A stretch of DNA of 5,042 nucleotides from an uncultured Eubacteriales bacterium (lineage in GTDB: Bacteria > Bacillota_A > Clostridia > Oscillospirales > Oscillospiraceae). The stretch spans positions 1 through 5,042 of the forward strand of contig USNH01000102.1 of assembly GCA_900556015.1 (NCBI GenBank), written 5' to 3'. The stretch's first letter is position 1. Every line of letters starts with the position of its first letter. A program made the translations under genes and the position numbers. The notes under the pieces were generated by a model that saw only the letters and a program-made list of their open reading frames with translations, searched no databases and was not told the DNA's origin. Positions 1 to 5,042 of the stretch are shown here, piece after piece.

Positions 1-1
1 C

Positions 2-319
2 GCGGTGCGGCGCGAGGGGCAGACGGTGCACCGCGTGCGCGCGTTCGCGGACACGCCGTGCGCGTGCGGGACGGCCGTGTGCGACGCGGGCGCGCTCGAC
101 GCGGTCCTCGCGCACGCGCTCACGGGCGCGCTGCGCGTCGACGCCGCGGAGCACCCGCTGCTGCTCACGGAGCCCATCGCGCAGCCGCGCGCCGAGCGCG
201 CCGCGCTCGCCGAGCTCTGTCTCGAGCGCCACGGCGCGCCCGCGTTCTTCCTCGCCAAGACGAACGTGCTCGCGGCGTTCGCGGCGGCCAAGGCGACCGC
301 GCTCGTCGTCGACGTCGGC
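2..319 (+). CDS. Eukaryotic actin-related protein fragment (Arp4/BAF53-like), partial at both ends
   Basis: The frame is open from the left edge and encodes about 106 residues of the actin fold. Readable landmarks in order are ALRVDAAEHPLLLTEP, the PRAERAALAELCLE helix, PAFFLAKTNVLAAFA and TALVVDVG. They align without gaps to the actin segment ELRVAPEEHPVLLTEAP, NPKANREKMTQIMFE, PAMYVAIQAVLSLYA, TGIVMDSG (about actin residues 90-156). The PAFF-x-x-K-x-x-VL-x-x-FA version resembles Arp4/BAF53 more than conventional actin. Arp4 is a nuclear subunit shared by INO80, SWR1 and NuA4-type chromatin complexes. Similarity ends right after VVDVG, inside the second phosphate-binding loop, where actins continue with a GG/DG-type motif; here the next codons belong to the bacterial sequence. 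Composition is very GC-rich, with Ala mostly GCG, unlike the rest of the window. The source looks like a GC-rich protist or alga, but the lineage cannot be fixed. Another divergent Arp is possible. Confidence 0.72.
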
Positions 320-325
320 CAGGAT
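308..325. other. Chimeric junction between eukaryote-like and bacterial DNA
   Basis: On the left, + strand actin-family homology runs to about base 319. On the right, the - strand MATE transporter reads cleanly from 1705 down to about 320, ending in a plausible C-terminal YYPREKAKLI. Neither gene has its natural continuation across this point, and composition changes sharply here. No insertion sequence, integrase, target duplication, attachment site or intron boundary is visible at the join. An assembly or library chimera is inferred. The exact base cannot be placed, because GTCGACGTCGGCC could belong to either side. Confidence 0.7.
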
Positions 326-1705
326 CAGTTTCGCCTTTTCACGCGGGTAGTAGATGAGCGTGGCCACGCTGCACACGAACCACCCGGCGGGATAGCTGAG
401 GGCGATGGGGATGATCTCGTTGGAGATATAGTTGGACATGATATACAGATATATCTGCCGGAACACCACGAACGACCCCAGCATGATCCACATGGGCATT
501 TGGCTGTTGCCCGCGCCGCGGAGCGCACCGGCGTAGATTTGATTGATGCAGAAGAAGAAATAGAACGGCGACAGCAGCCGCAGCAGCAGCGCGCCGTAGC
601 TCACCACCTCGGCCTTGCTGTTGAAGAACGCCGTCAGATCCGGGGCGAACAGCAGCACGGGGATCAACAGCACCGCCGTAACGGCCACGGACAGCCACAG
701 CGATATACGCACGCCCTTCTTGGCCCGGGGCGTATCTCCCACGCCCAGGTTCTGCCCCACAAAGGTGGTGTTGGCCATGGAGATGGACTGCACCGGCAAA
801 ATCACCAGCTGATCCACCTTGGTATACGCCGTCCAGCCGGACATACAGTCCGGGCCGAAGTAGTTGATATAGCTCTGCACGAACACATTGGAAAACGCGG
901 TGATGGCCATTTGCAGCGCCGCGGGGATACCCACCGCCACGATCTGCCGCAGCACGCTCCACGTGAACCGCAGGGCGCGCAGCTCCAGCCGGATACCGCC
1001 CTCGGCCCGCATCAGCACCCACAGCGTCAGCAGCGCCGACACCGCCTGGGCGATGATGGTGGCATAGGCCACGCCCTCCACGCCCATGTGGAACTTGATG
1101 ACGAACAGCAGATCCAGCACCGTGTTCAGCACGGCGGACACCACCAAAAAGTAGAAGGGCCTCCGTGAGTCACCCACCGCCCGGAGAATGCCCGAGCCCA
1201 TGTTGTAGAGCAGCAGCCCCATGACCCCGGCGAAATAGATCCGCAGATACGCCGCCTGCTCCGGGGCGACCTCCGCCGGCGTTTTCATCAGCTGGAGCAT
1301 CAGGGGCGTCATGGCGATACCGGCGGCGGTGAACACCACGCCCAGCACCAGCGTCAGCATCAGGGCGGTGTGGACGGCCTGCCGCACCTTCTCCTCCCGG
1401 CCCGCGCCGTAGTACTGGCTGATGACCACGCCCGCGCCGCTGGAGAGGCCAAGGAAAAAGCCGATCAGCGTATTGATCACCGGTCCTACCGTGCCCACGG
1501 CGGAAAACGCCTCGTTGCTGACGTAGTTGCCCACCACCCAGGTGTCTACCATGTTGTAGAGCTGCTGGAACAGATTGCCCAGCAGCAGCGGCAGGGAGAA
1601 ATTGATCAGGTGCTTTGTGATGCTGCCCTGCGTCATGTCCACATCGTACCGCGCCTGGCGGTGATGGGTGTGGAACGGCAGATGCAGGTGGACGGAATGG
1701 CGCAT
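320..1705 (-). CDS. MATE-family multidrug efflux transporter, 3' end lost at the junction
   Basis: About 462 codons remain, starting MRHSVHLHLPFHTHH. This protein is expected to sit in the inner membrane and export cationic drugs or metabolites by Na+ or H+ antiport. It has the MATE fold of two six-helix halves. The N half holds a conserved FQQLYNMVDTWVVGNYV segment near residues 46-63 and MGSGILRAVGDSRRP. The C half repeats that second motif as YAGALRGAGNSQMP, so the internal pseudo-symmetry is visible. Helices such as ALMLTLVLGVVFTAAGIAM and SLWLSVAVTAVLLIPVLLF are strongly hydrophobic. The ATG at 1705 is chosen because AGGAG lies 8 bases upstream; the N-terminal ARYDVDMTQGSI is typical of clostridial MATE proteins. 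Usual length is 440-465 residues, so only a few residues and the stop appear to be missing. The frame stays open through the foreign DNA to base 1, but those residues are not transporter sequence. The substrate cannot be told from sequence. Confidence 0.9.
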
Positions 1706-1713
1706 ATCGTGTT

Positions 1714-1718
1714 CTCCT
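1714..1718 (-). promoter_or_regulatory. Ribosome binding site of the MATE gene
   Basis: The - strand reads AGGAG followed by 8 bases and ATG at 1705. This site decides the start over the internal in-frame ATG at 1636 (MTQGSI), which would cut off 23 residues. Confidence 0.75.
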
Positions 1719-1732
1719 GTTCAGACTACTTT

Positions 1733-1767
1733 TCCTTATGATACCATAAGGAGTGCAATCAATGCAA
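1733..1767 (-). promoter_or_regulatory. Probable MATE promoter with a perfect dyad over the -10
   Basis: On the - strand, TTGCAT (1767-1762) is followed after 18 bases by TATCAT (1743-1738), which is preceded by TGG, giving an extended -10. The -35 is weak and the -10 good. The -10 lies in a perfect inverted repeat, TCCTTATG, 4 bases, CATAAGGA (1733-1752). A run of A rather than U follows on the - strand, so this is not a terminator for the upstream gene; an operator is the more natural reading. The promoter lies in the 82-base gap after the SSB-like gene, so the transporter may be transcribed on its own as well as from upstream. Confidence 0.5.
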
Positions 1768-1787
1768 CAGGAAGAATACGCCGCAGC

Positions 1788-2429
1788 TTATGTATTTGGC
1801 GTTGTATTCAGCGGCAGCGTCAGAAACTCCTCCACCTCCGCCGGACGCATGACGGACACCTCATAGGCGGTGCGGTCGGTGAGCACGCCGTTTTCGTTTT
1901 TCGTATAGACCCGGCTCTGTACCCGCCCTTCGGCGGTGAACCGCTGGCCGGTGTGCAGGCAGGCCGCCTGCTGTGCCACCGCGCCCCAGGCGATGCAGGG
2001 CAGGTAATCCGCCCGCCCATACCGCCGGTTCACCGCCAGGATCATGTCGCAGATCTCCCGCCCCAGGGGCGTGCGCCGCAGCACCGGCTGCTTGCACAAT
2101 ATGCCGGAGAGCTGGATGCGGTTCAGCGGCCCAGCACCGCCGGCGGTCAAGGTCTGGGCGAACACGGAGATGACCAGCCGGCTTCCCTGCCCGCTCTTGT
2201 TGTTGAAGGAGCGCAGCTGGCCCGCCACCGTCACCGTGTCGCCGGGGGACACCGGCAGCGCGTCCAGCAGCGGCTGGGGCGCGATGACCTGCAGCTTGTC
2301 CGGCTGGCCGGACAGGCGGAGGACGGACAGTGGAAAACGGCAGAAGGCACAGCCATGGTTCACATGGGACAGCACCGGCGCTTCCAGCACCGTGCCGCAC
2401 AGCTCCACCCGGTTATAATTCAGCTCCAT
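1788..2429 (-). CDS. SSB-like protein with two tandem OB-fold domains
   Basis: The 213-residue product has two copies of the single-stranded DNA-binding OB fold. Domain 1 spans about residues 5-95 (NRVELCGTVLEAPVL ... GDTVTVAGQLRS) and domain 2 about 103-197 (NRIQLSGILCKQPVLRRTP ... ILAVNRRYGRADYLPCIAWG ... GQRFTAEGRVQSRVYTKN). Domain 2 is the closer match to classical bacterial SSB; domain 1 is more divergent. Ordinary SSBs have one OB fold, a disordered tail and an acidic tip such as DDDIPF. Here there is no acidic tip (the end is LPLNTTPNT), so recruitment of SSB partners through the tail is not expected. Single-stranded nucleic acid binding is inferred from the fold, probably as an accessory paralogue rather than the main replication SSB. 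Start ATG 2429 is chosen for GAGGTG 7 bases upstream; an in-frame ATG at 2459 has no such site. The gene is divergent from the radical SAM gene and 82 bases upstream of the MATE gene on the same strand. Confidence 0.82.
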   Translation of the reverse strand: MELNYNRVELCGTVLEAPVLSHVNHGCAFCRFPLSVLRLSGQPDKLQVIAPQPLLDALPVSPGDTVTVAGQLRSFNNKSGQGSRLVISVFAQTLTAGGAGPLNRIQLSGILCKQPVLRRTPLGREICDMILAVNRRYGRADYLPCIAWGAVAQQAACLHTGQRFTAEGRVQSRVYTKNENGVLTDRTAYEVSVMRPAEVEEFLTLPLNTTPNT

Positions 2430-2436
2430 ACGCACA

Positions 2437-2442
2437 CACCTC
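2437..2442 (-). promoter_or_regulatory. Ribosome binding site of the SSB-like gene
   Basis: GAGGTG on the - strand, 7 bases before ATG 2429. It supports the start MELNYNRVEL over the upstream in-frame ATG at 2459, which would add 10 residues. No convincing promoter for this gene was recognised in the 2430-2544 spacer. Confidence 0.6.
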
Positions 2443-2490
2443 GTTTGTTGATATGCCACAGCCTATGCGGCGGCATTTCGGAATATGCTC

Positions 2491-2519
2491 TTTTCAAACC
2501 GGCCTCGTTTTGGTATACT
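2491..2519 (+). promoter_or_regulatory. Promoter of the radical SAM gene, extended -10
   Basis: TTTTCA (2491-2496, four of six matches to TTGACA) is followed after 17 bases by TATACT (2514-2519, five of six to TATAAT), preceded by TGG as an extended -10. Transcription would start near 2526, leaving a leader of only about 20 bases before the ribosome site and start codon, so little room exists for leader-based control. Confidence 0.65.
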
Positions 2520-2530
2520 GCTTATAACGA

Positions 2531-2535
2531 AGGAG
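2531..2535 (+). promoter_or_regulatory. Ribosome binding site deciding the radical SAM start
   Basis: AGGAG lies 3 bases before ATG 2539 and 9 bases before ATG 2545, both in frame. The wider spacing suits initiation at 2545 better. The ATG at 2485 lies upstream of the predicted promoter and cannot be used from it. Confidence 0.65.
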
Positions 2536-2544
2536 TTGATGACC

Positions 2545-3414
2545 ATGCGATACAAAGGAAAAGTCTACCGTCCGCCCTCCGAGGCGTACAGCCTCATCGT
2601 ACAGGTGACGTATGGGTGCAGCCACAACCGCTGCGCCTTCTGTGATATGTACGACGACAAGCATTTTTCCATGCGGCCCATGCAGGAGATACGGGAGGAC
2701 TTCGAGCTGGCCCGCCGTGTATACAAGCGGGTGGAGCGGGTGTTCCTGGCGGACGGCGACGCGCTGATGCGGAAGACCGCCGACCTGGTGGAAATACTTG
2801 GATTGATATACGGTCTGTTCCCGGAGTGCGAGCGGGTGAGCTGCTACGCCTCCCCCGCCAGCTTGCAGGTGAAAAGCGAGGACGAGCTGCGCCTTTTGCG
2901 GGCACGGGGCTTACAGATGGTCTACATGGGGCTGGAGTCCGGGTGCGACGCGGTGCTGACGCGGATGCAGAAGGGACACGACGCGGCGGCCATCGTGGCG
3001 GCGGGACAAAAGGCCCGGCGCTGCGGCTTTGCCCTGTCGGTAACAGCCATCTCCGGCCTTGGCAGCGTGGCGCTGTGGCGACAGCACGCGGCGGACACGG
3101 CGAAGGCGGTAAGTGCGATAAAACCTGAATATTTGGGACTGCTGACGTTGATGGTAGAACATGGAACGCCGCTGGAGAGCTGGGTGAAAAACGGTGAATT
3201 TACGCTGCTCAGTCCGCTGGAGGTACTGAAGGAGACGGAGCTGTTTTTGCAGCAGGTGGACAGCGAGGGCACGGTGTTTCGGGCCAACCACGCCAGCAAC
3301 TATCTGACGCTGAAGGGCACGCTGAACGGCAACCGGGAAGCCCTTTTGGGGCAGATCGGCGCGGCGCTGGCGGGGCGGCGCGACCTGAAGCCGGAATTTT
3401 TACGGGCGCTGTAA
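2545..3414 (+). CDS. Radical SAM protein, B12-independent oxidoreductase type
   Basis: The 289-residue product begins MRYKGKVYRPPSEAYS. It carries VTYGCSHNRCAFCDMY at residues 21-36, whose cysteines C25, C30 and C33 should hold the [4Fe-4S] cluster that cleaves S-adenosylmethionine. The spacing is CX4CX2C rather than the usual CX3CX2C. Other landmarks are FLADGDALM (67-75), the YMGLESG strand (127-133) with a glutamate typical of SAM binding, LSVTAISGLG (164-173) and a conserved C-terminal FRANHASNYLTLKGTL (245-260). This set matches a widespread, uncharacterised clostridial and anaerobe family annotated only as radical SAM protein; the GCSHN-x-C-x-FC sequence is, from memory, shared by the family, so the spacing is unlikely to be an error. 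No B12-binding or extra iron-sulfur domain is seen, and length is normal. Substrate and reaction are unknown. The gene is monocistronic by layout: its own promoter upstream, and trpS with its own promoter 16 bases after the stop. Confidence 0.85.
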   Translation: MRYKGKVYRPPSEAYSLIVQVTYGCSHNRCAFCDMYDDKHFSMRPMQEIREDFELARRVYKRVERVFLADGDALMRKTADLVEILGLIYGLFPECERVSCYASPASLQVKSEDELRLLRARGLQMVYMGLESGCDAVLTRMQKGHDAAAIVAAGQKARRCGFALSVTAISGLGSVALWRQHAADTAKAVSAIKPEYLGLLTLMVEHGTPLESWVKNGEFTLLSPLEVLKETELFLQQVDSEGTVFRANHASNYLTLKGTLNGNREALLGQIGAALAGRRDLKPEFLRAL

Positions 3415-3429
3415 AGTTGAAAAAAGTGC

Positions 3430-3458
3430 TTGACAAGCGGAGAAAAACGTGCTAAAGT
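3430..3458 (+). promoter_or_regulatory. trpS promoter
   Basis: A perfect TTGACA (3430-3435), 17 bases, then TAAAGT (3453-3458, four of six matches to TATAAT). It starts 16 bases after the radical SAM stop codon. Initiation near 3465 places the whole T-box leader inside the transcript. Confidence 0.75.
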
Positions 3459-3464
3459 GCGTTC

Positions 3465-3748
3465 ATACTTCAAAAACCGTTGAGTAAGAGGAGTAGGCGC
3501 ACAGGAAACTTTCAGAGAGCCACGTATCGGTGGGAGCGGGGCAGCGGAACGTGCGGTGAATGGACTTACGAGGGCGGGGAGAACACCCGGAAGGGCCAGT
3601 AATACCCGACGGCAGCCGCAGCCGTTACCCAGGCGGAGCGCATGATAGTGCGTGCAGAGTGGGCGCGAAAGCGCCAATGTGGGTGGTACCGCAGATATGT
3701 TTTTACAGTCTGTCCCATGGTTTTTCCATGGGACAGACTTTTAATTTT
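3465..3748 (+). ncRNA. T-box leader responding to tRNA-Trp
   Basis: This is a transcription-attenuation riboswitch that measures charging of tRNA-Trp. Stem I is closed by GTAAG (3484-3488) with CTTAC (3565-3569). Its apical part holds AGAGAG (3514-3519) and GGTGGGAG (3529-3536). The specifier codon TGG (3561-3563) sits in the standard place, GAA-TGG-A just before the closing strand, and matches the downstream tryptophanyl-tRNA synthetase. Stem III ends in GGCGC-GAAA-GCGCC (3662-3675), a GNRA hairpin. The T-box consensus TGGGTGGTACCGC lies at 3680-3692. The antiterminator can be drawn: TGGG (3680-3683) with CCCA (3714-3717), the 7-base bulge TGGTACC (3684-3690), and GCAG (3691-3694) with CTGT (3710-3713). 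Its 3' strand lies inside the 5' arm of the terminator, so the two folds exclude each other. Uncharged tRNA pairs its CCA end with TGG in the bulge and turns trpS on. The 5' end is inferred from the promoter. Confidence 0.95.
3707..3748 (+). terminator. Intrinsic terminator of the trpS T-box
   Basis: A perfect 14-base-pair stem, AGTCTGTCCCATGG (3707-3720) with CCATGGGACAGACT (3726-3739), a five-T loop, and a T-rich tail to 3748 (TTTT AA TTTT). Because its 5' arm includes 3710-3717, forming the antiterminator destroys this stem. It lies about 90 bases before trpS, as expected for conditional attenuation. Confidence 0.93.
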
Positions 3749-3749
3749 G

Positions 3750-3824
3750 CTTGAAAAAACCTTGAAAAGCAAGTGGAAAATTCAAGTAAAAAACTTGAAA
3801 AATCTTGAAAGACTTTGAAAAGAG
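3750..3824 (+). repeat. Phased CTTGAAAA repeat between the T-box terminator and trpS
   Basis: CTTGAAA recurs at 3750, 3761, 3794 and 3804, with TTTGAAA at 3814 and two degenerate units between (near 3772 and 3783). Start-to-start spacing is 10-11 bases, close to one helical turn, so about seven A-tracts face the same side. Within it TTCAAGT (3781-3787) and ACTTGAA (3793-3799) form a 7-base-pair hairpin with an AAAAA loop. It ends just before the trpS ribosome site. Function unknown. Confidence 0.7.
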
Positions 3825-3839
3825 AAAGGAAATATCACT

Positions 3840-4883
3840 ATGGGCAAGATCATCCTTACCGGCGACCGCCCCACGGGCCGCCTCCATGTGGGTCACTATG
3901 TGGGTTCGCTGCGTAACCGCGTCGTTTTGCAGAACAGCGGCAAGTTCGACAAGCTGTTCTTCATGATCGCCGACGCACAGGCGCTGACCGACAACTTCGA
4001 CAACCCCGGCAAGGTGCGGGAGAACATTTTGCAGGTGGCGCTGGACTATATGGCCTGCGGCATCGACCCGGCCAAGTCCCATATGTTCATTCAGTCCGTG
4101 GTGTGCGAGCTGACGGAGCTGACGTTCTACTACATGAACCTGGTGACGCTGGCCCGGCTGGAGCGCAACCCCACCGTGAAGGCGGAGATCCAGCTGCGGG
4201 GCTTTAACCACAGCATCCCCATGGGTTTCCTCACCTATCCCGTCAGCCAGACGGCGGACATCACCGCGTTCATGGCGGACACCGTGCCCGTGGGCGAGGA
4301 CCAGCTGCCCATGATCGAGCAGGCGCGGGAGATCGTGCGGCGGTTCAACGAGCTGTACGGCGAGACGCTGGTAGAGCCTACGGCCCTGCTGCCGGACAAC
4401 GCCGCCTGTTTGCGGCTGCCCGGCACGGACGGCAAGGCCAAGATGAGCAAGTCGCTGGGCAACTGCATCTATCTGGCGGACGAGCCGGAGGACATCCGCA
4501 CCAAGGTCATGGGGATGTTCACCGACCCCAACCATTTGCAGGTGTCCGACCCGGGGCAGACCGAGGGCAACCCGGTGTTCATGTATTTGGACGCCTTCTG
4601 CCGGGACGAGTTCTTCGCCAAGTATCTGCCGGAGTACGCCAACCTGGATGAGCTGAAGGCGCATTACCAGCGGGGCGGCCTGGGCGACGTGAAGGTGAAG
4701 AAGTTCCTGAACAACGTATTGCAGGAGACGCTGGAGCCCATCCGGCTGCGGCGGCAGGAGCTGGCCAAGGACCCGGGGTATGTGATGGACGTGCTGCGGC
4801 AGGGCACGGAGGTGGCGCAGGCCGCCGCCGCCGAGACGCTGGCCAAGGTGAAGCACGCCATGCAGATCGATTATTTTGCGTGA
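3840..4883 (+). CDS. trpS: Tryptophanyl-tRNA synthetase (TrpRS)
   Basis: This cytoplasmic class I enzyme charges tRNA-Trp with tryptophan using ATP. The 347-residue product is near the usual 325-350. It opens with [19 protein letters not shown], containing the HIGH-type signature H16-V-G-H19, and has KMSKS at 201-205 in [12 protein letters not shown]; both bind ATP. Between them, [19 protein letters not shown] (137-155) is the tryptophan-pocket region, with D140 aligning to the aspartate that recognises the indole nitrogen. The C-terminal helical part, with [14 protein letters not shown], should contact the tRNA anticodon. The start at 3840 is supported by GAAAGGA (3824-3830) 9 bases upstream and the absence of a better ATG. 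The gene is preceded by its own promoter and a T-box leader with a TGG specifier, confirming substrate identity independently of the protein. No frameshift or missing key residue is seen. No gene follows within the 159 bases to the window edge. Confidence 0.97.
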   Translation: MGKIILTGDRPTGRLHVGHYVGSLRNRVVLQNSGKFDKLFFMIADAQALTDNFDNPGKVRENILQVALDYMACGIDPAKSHMFIQSVVCELTELTFYYMNLVTLARLERNPTVKAEIQLRGFNHSIPMGFLTYPVSQTADITAFMADTVPVGEDQLPMIEQAREIVRRFNELYGETLVEPTALLPDNAACLRLPGTDGKAKMSKSLGNCIYLADEPEDIRTKVMGMFTDPNHLQVSDPGQTEGNPVFMYLDAFCRDEFFAKYLPEYANLDELKAHYQRGGLGDVKVKKFLNNVLQETLEPIRLRRQELAKDPGYVMDVLRQGTEVAQAAAAETLAKVKHAMQIDYFA

Positions 4884-4920
4884 GGGACGGGAGTTCCGCG
4901 CCCCGGCGCAGAGAAAATTC

Positions 4921-4973
4921 TTTTATTTGCCTCCGGCGGGGTAATTCTTTCCCGAAAGAAAGCACCCAAAAAG
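4921..4973. repeat. Intergenic repeat, copy 1, with a short hairpin
   Basis: TTTGCCTCCGGCGGG at 4926-4940 recurs exactly at 5014-5028. In this copy it is followed by GTAA and TTCTTTC (4945-4951), two bases, GAAAGAA (4954-4960), a perfect 7-base inverted repeat, and then an ACCCAAAAA end. It lies about 40 bases after the trpS stop. It looks like a small dispersed palindromic element; a role in 3'-end formation is possible but there is no proper U-tract. Confidence 0.6.
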
Positions 4974-5010
4974 CGGTTAAAAATACGGGATTTCGATTTA
5001 CTATTCCTTT

Positions 5011-5042
5011 CTTTTTGCCTCCGGCGGGTTACTTTTGTCAGT
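5011..5042. repeat. Intergenic repeat, copy 2, cut by the window edge
   Basis: TTTTTGCCTCCGGCGGG is followed by TTACTTTTGTCAGT and the window ends. The first 15 bases match copy 1 exactly in the same orientation, 88 bases away. By analogy with copy 1 the missing part probably completes an inverted repeat of TTACTTTTGTC. No coding sequence is seen between the copies (4974-5010). Confidence 0.55.

Noticed and set aside
1..319. Left segment as actinobacterial or other GC-rich bacterial DNA
   Set aside because: Composition alone would allow it, but the gap-free match to the actin/Arp4 fold over about 70 residues points to a eukaryotic nuclear protein.
339..1022. 227-codon - strand open frame
   Set aside because: It is a frame shift of the MATE gene on the same strand; the true MATE frame carries the conserved membrane motifs.
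5..1168. 387-codon + strand open frame
   Set aside because: Only the first ~105 codons have homology (Arp4-like). The rest is antisense to the MATE gene, His/Gln/Arg-rich and typical of a GC-rich shadow frame.
1733..1752. Dyad as a terminator for the SSB-like gene
   Set aside because: On the - strand it is followed by AAAAG rather than a U-run, and it overlaps a good extended -10.
1668..2645. 325-codon + strand open frame
   Set aside because: It crosses the SSB-like gene in antisense and the radical SAM start in another frame, has no ribosome site and shows no domain.
3741..4856. 371-codon - strand open frame
   Set aside because: It lies opposite trpS, which has full TrpRS motifs, a T-box and a ribosome site. 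The antisense protein is His/Leu/Val/Gln-rich with no recognisable domain.
4898..4925. GCGCC-CC-GGCGC hairpin after trpS as a terminator
   Set aside because: The stem is only 4-5 bp with a tiny loop, and the following AGAGAAAATTCTTTTA is not a proper U-tract.
1..5042. CRISPR array, tRNA or rRNA genes, phage or transposase genes
   Set aside because: No spaced direct repeats of CRISPR type, no cloverleaf, and no integrase or transposase motifs were seen on either strand.

Overview
The window is almost entirely the chromosome of a GC-rich, Gram-positive gut-type Clostridia bacterium, most likely of the Oscillospiraceae/Oscillospirales. This placement is inferred from the T-box-controlled trpS, strong AGGAG ribosome sites, the style of the proteins and short GCCTCCGGCGG-type intergenic repeats. 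The exception is the first ~318 bases. They have a different composition (48 of the first 60 bases are G or C, with long runs of CG dinucleotides) and encode, on the + strand, a piece of a eukaryotic actin-family protein, closest by eye to nuclear actin-related protein 4 (Arp4/BAF53). It stops abruptly inside a conserved actin motif, where the bacterial sequence begins. The simplest reading is a chimeric contig; a real eukaryote-bacterium join is much less likely.

Layout: (1) ~2-319, + strand, Arp4-like fragment open at the left edge. (2) ~308-325, the junction. (3) 1705 down to ~320, - strand, a nearly full-length MATE-family multidrug efflux transporter that has lost its own stop codon at the junction; it has its own promoter and a 20-bp dyad over the -10. 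(4) 2429 to 1788, - strand, a protein with two SSB-like OB folds in tandem. (5) 2545-3414, + strand, a radical SAM protein, divergent from the SSB-like gene, with a good extended -10 promoter and a CX4CX2C cluster motif. (6) 3430-3748, a sigma-A-type promoter and a complete T-box leader with a TGG (Trp) specifier, an antiterminator and a strong terminator. (7) 3750-3824, an A-tract repeat with about 10.5-bp period. (8) 3840-4883, trpS, tryptophanyl-tRNA synthetase. (9) 4884-5042, intergenic, with two copies of a short repeat, the second cut by the window edge.

The trpS unit is the clearest regulatory circuit. Uncharged tRNA-Trp reads the TGG specifier, stabilises the antiterminator and lets transcription enter trpS; charged tRNA permits termination. 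The other bacterial genes are housekeeping or accessory functions with no evident shared pathway. No clearly new biological system is visible. The most notable points are the cross-domain junction, the internally duplicated SSB-like protein, the phased A-tract leader and the non-canonical cysteine spacing of the radical SAM protein.
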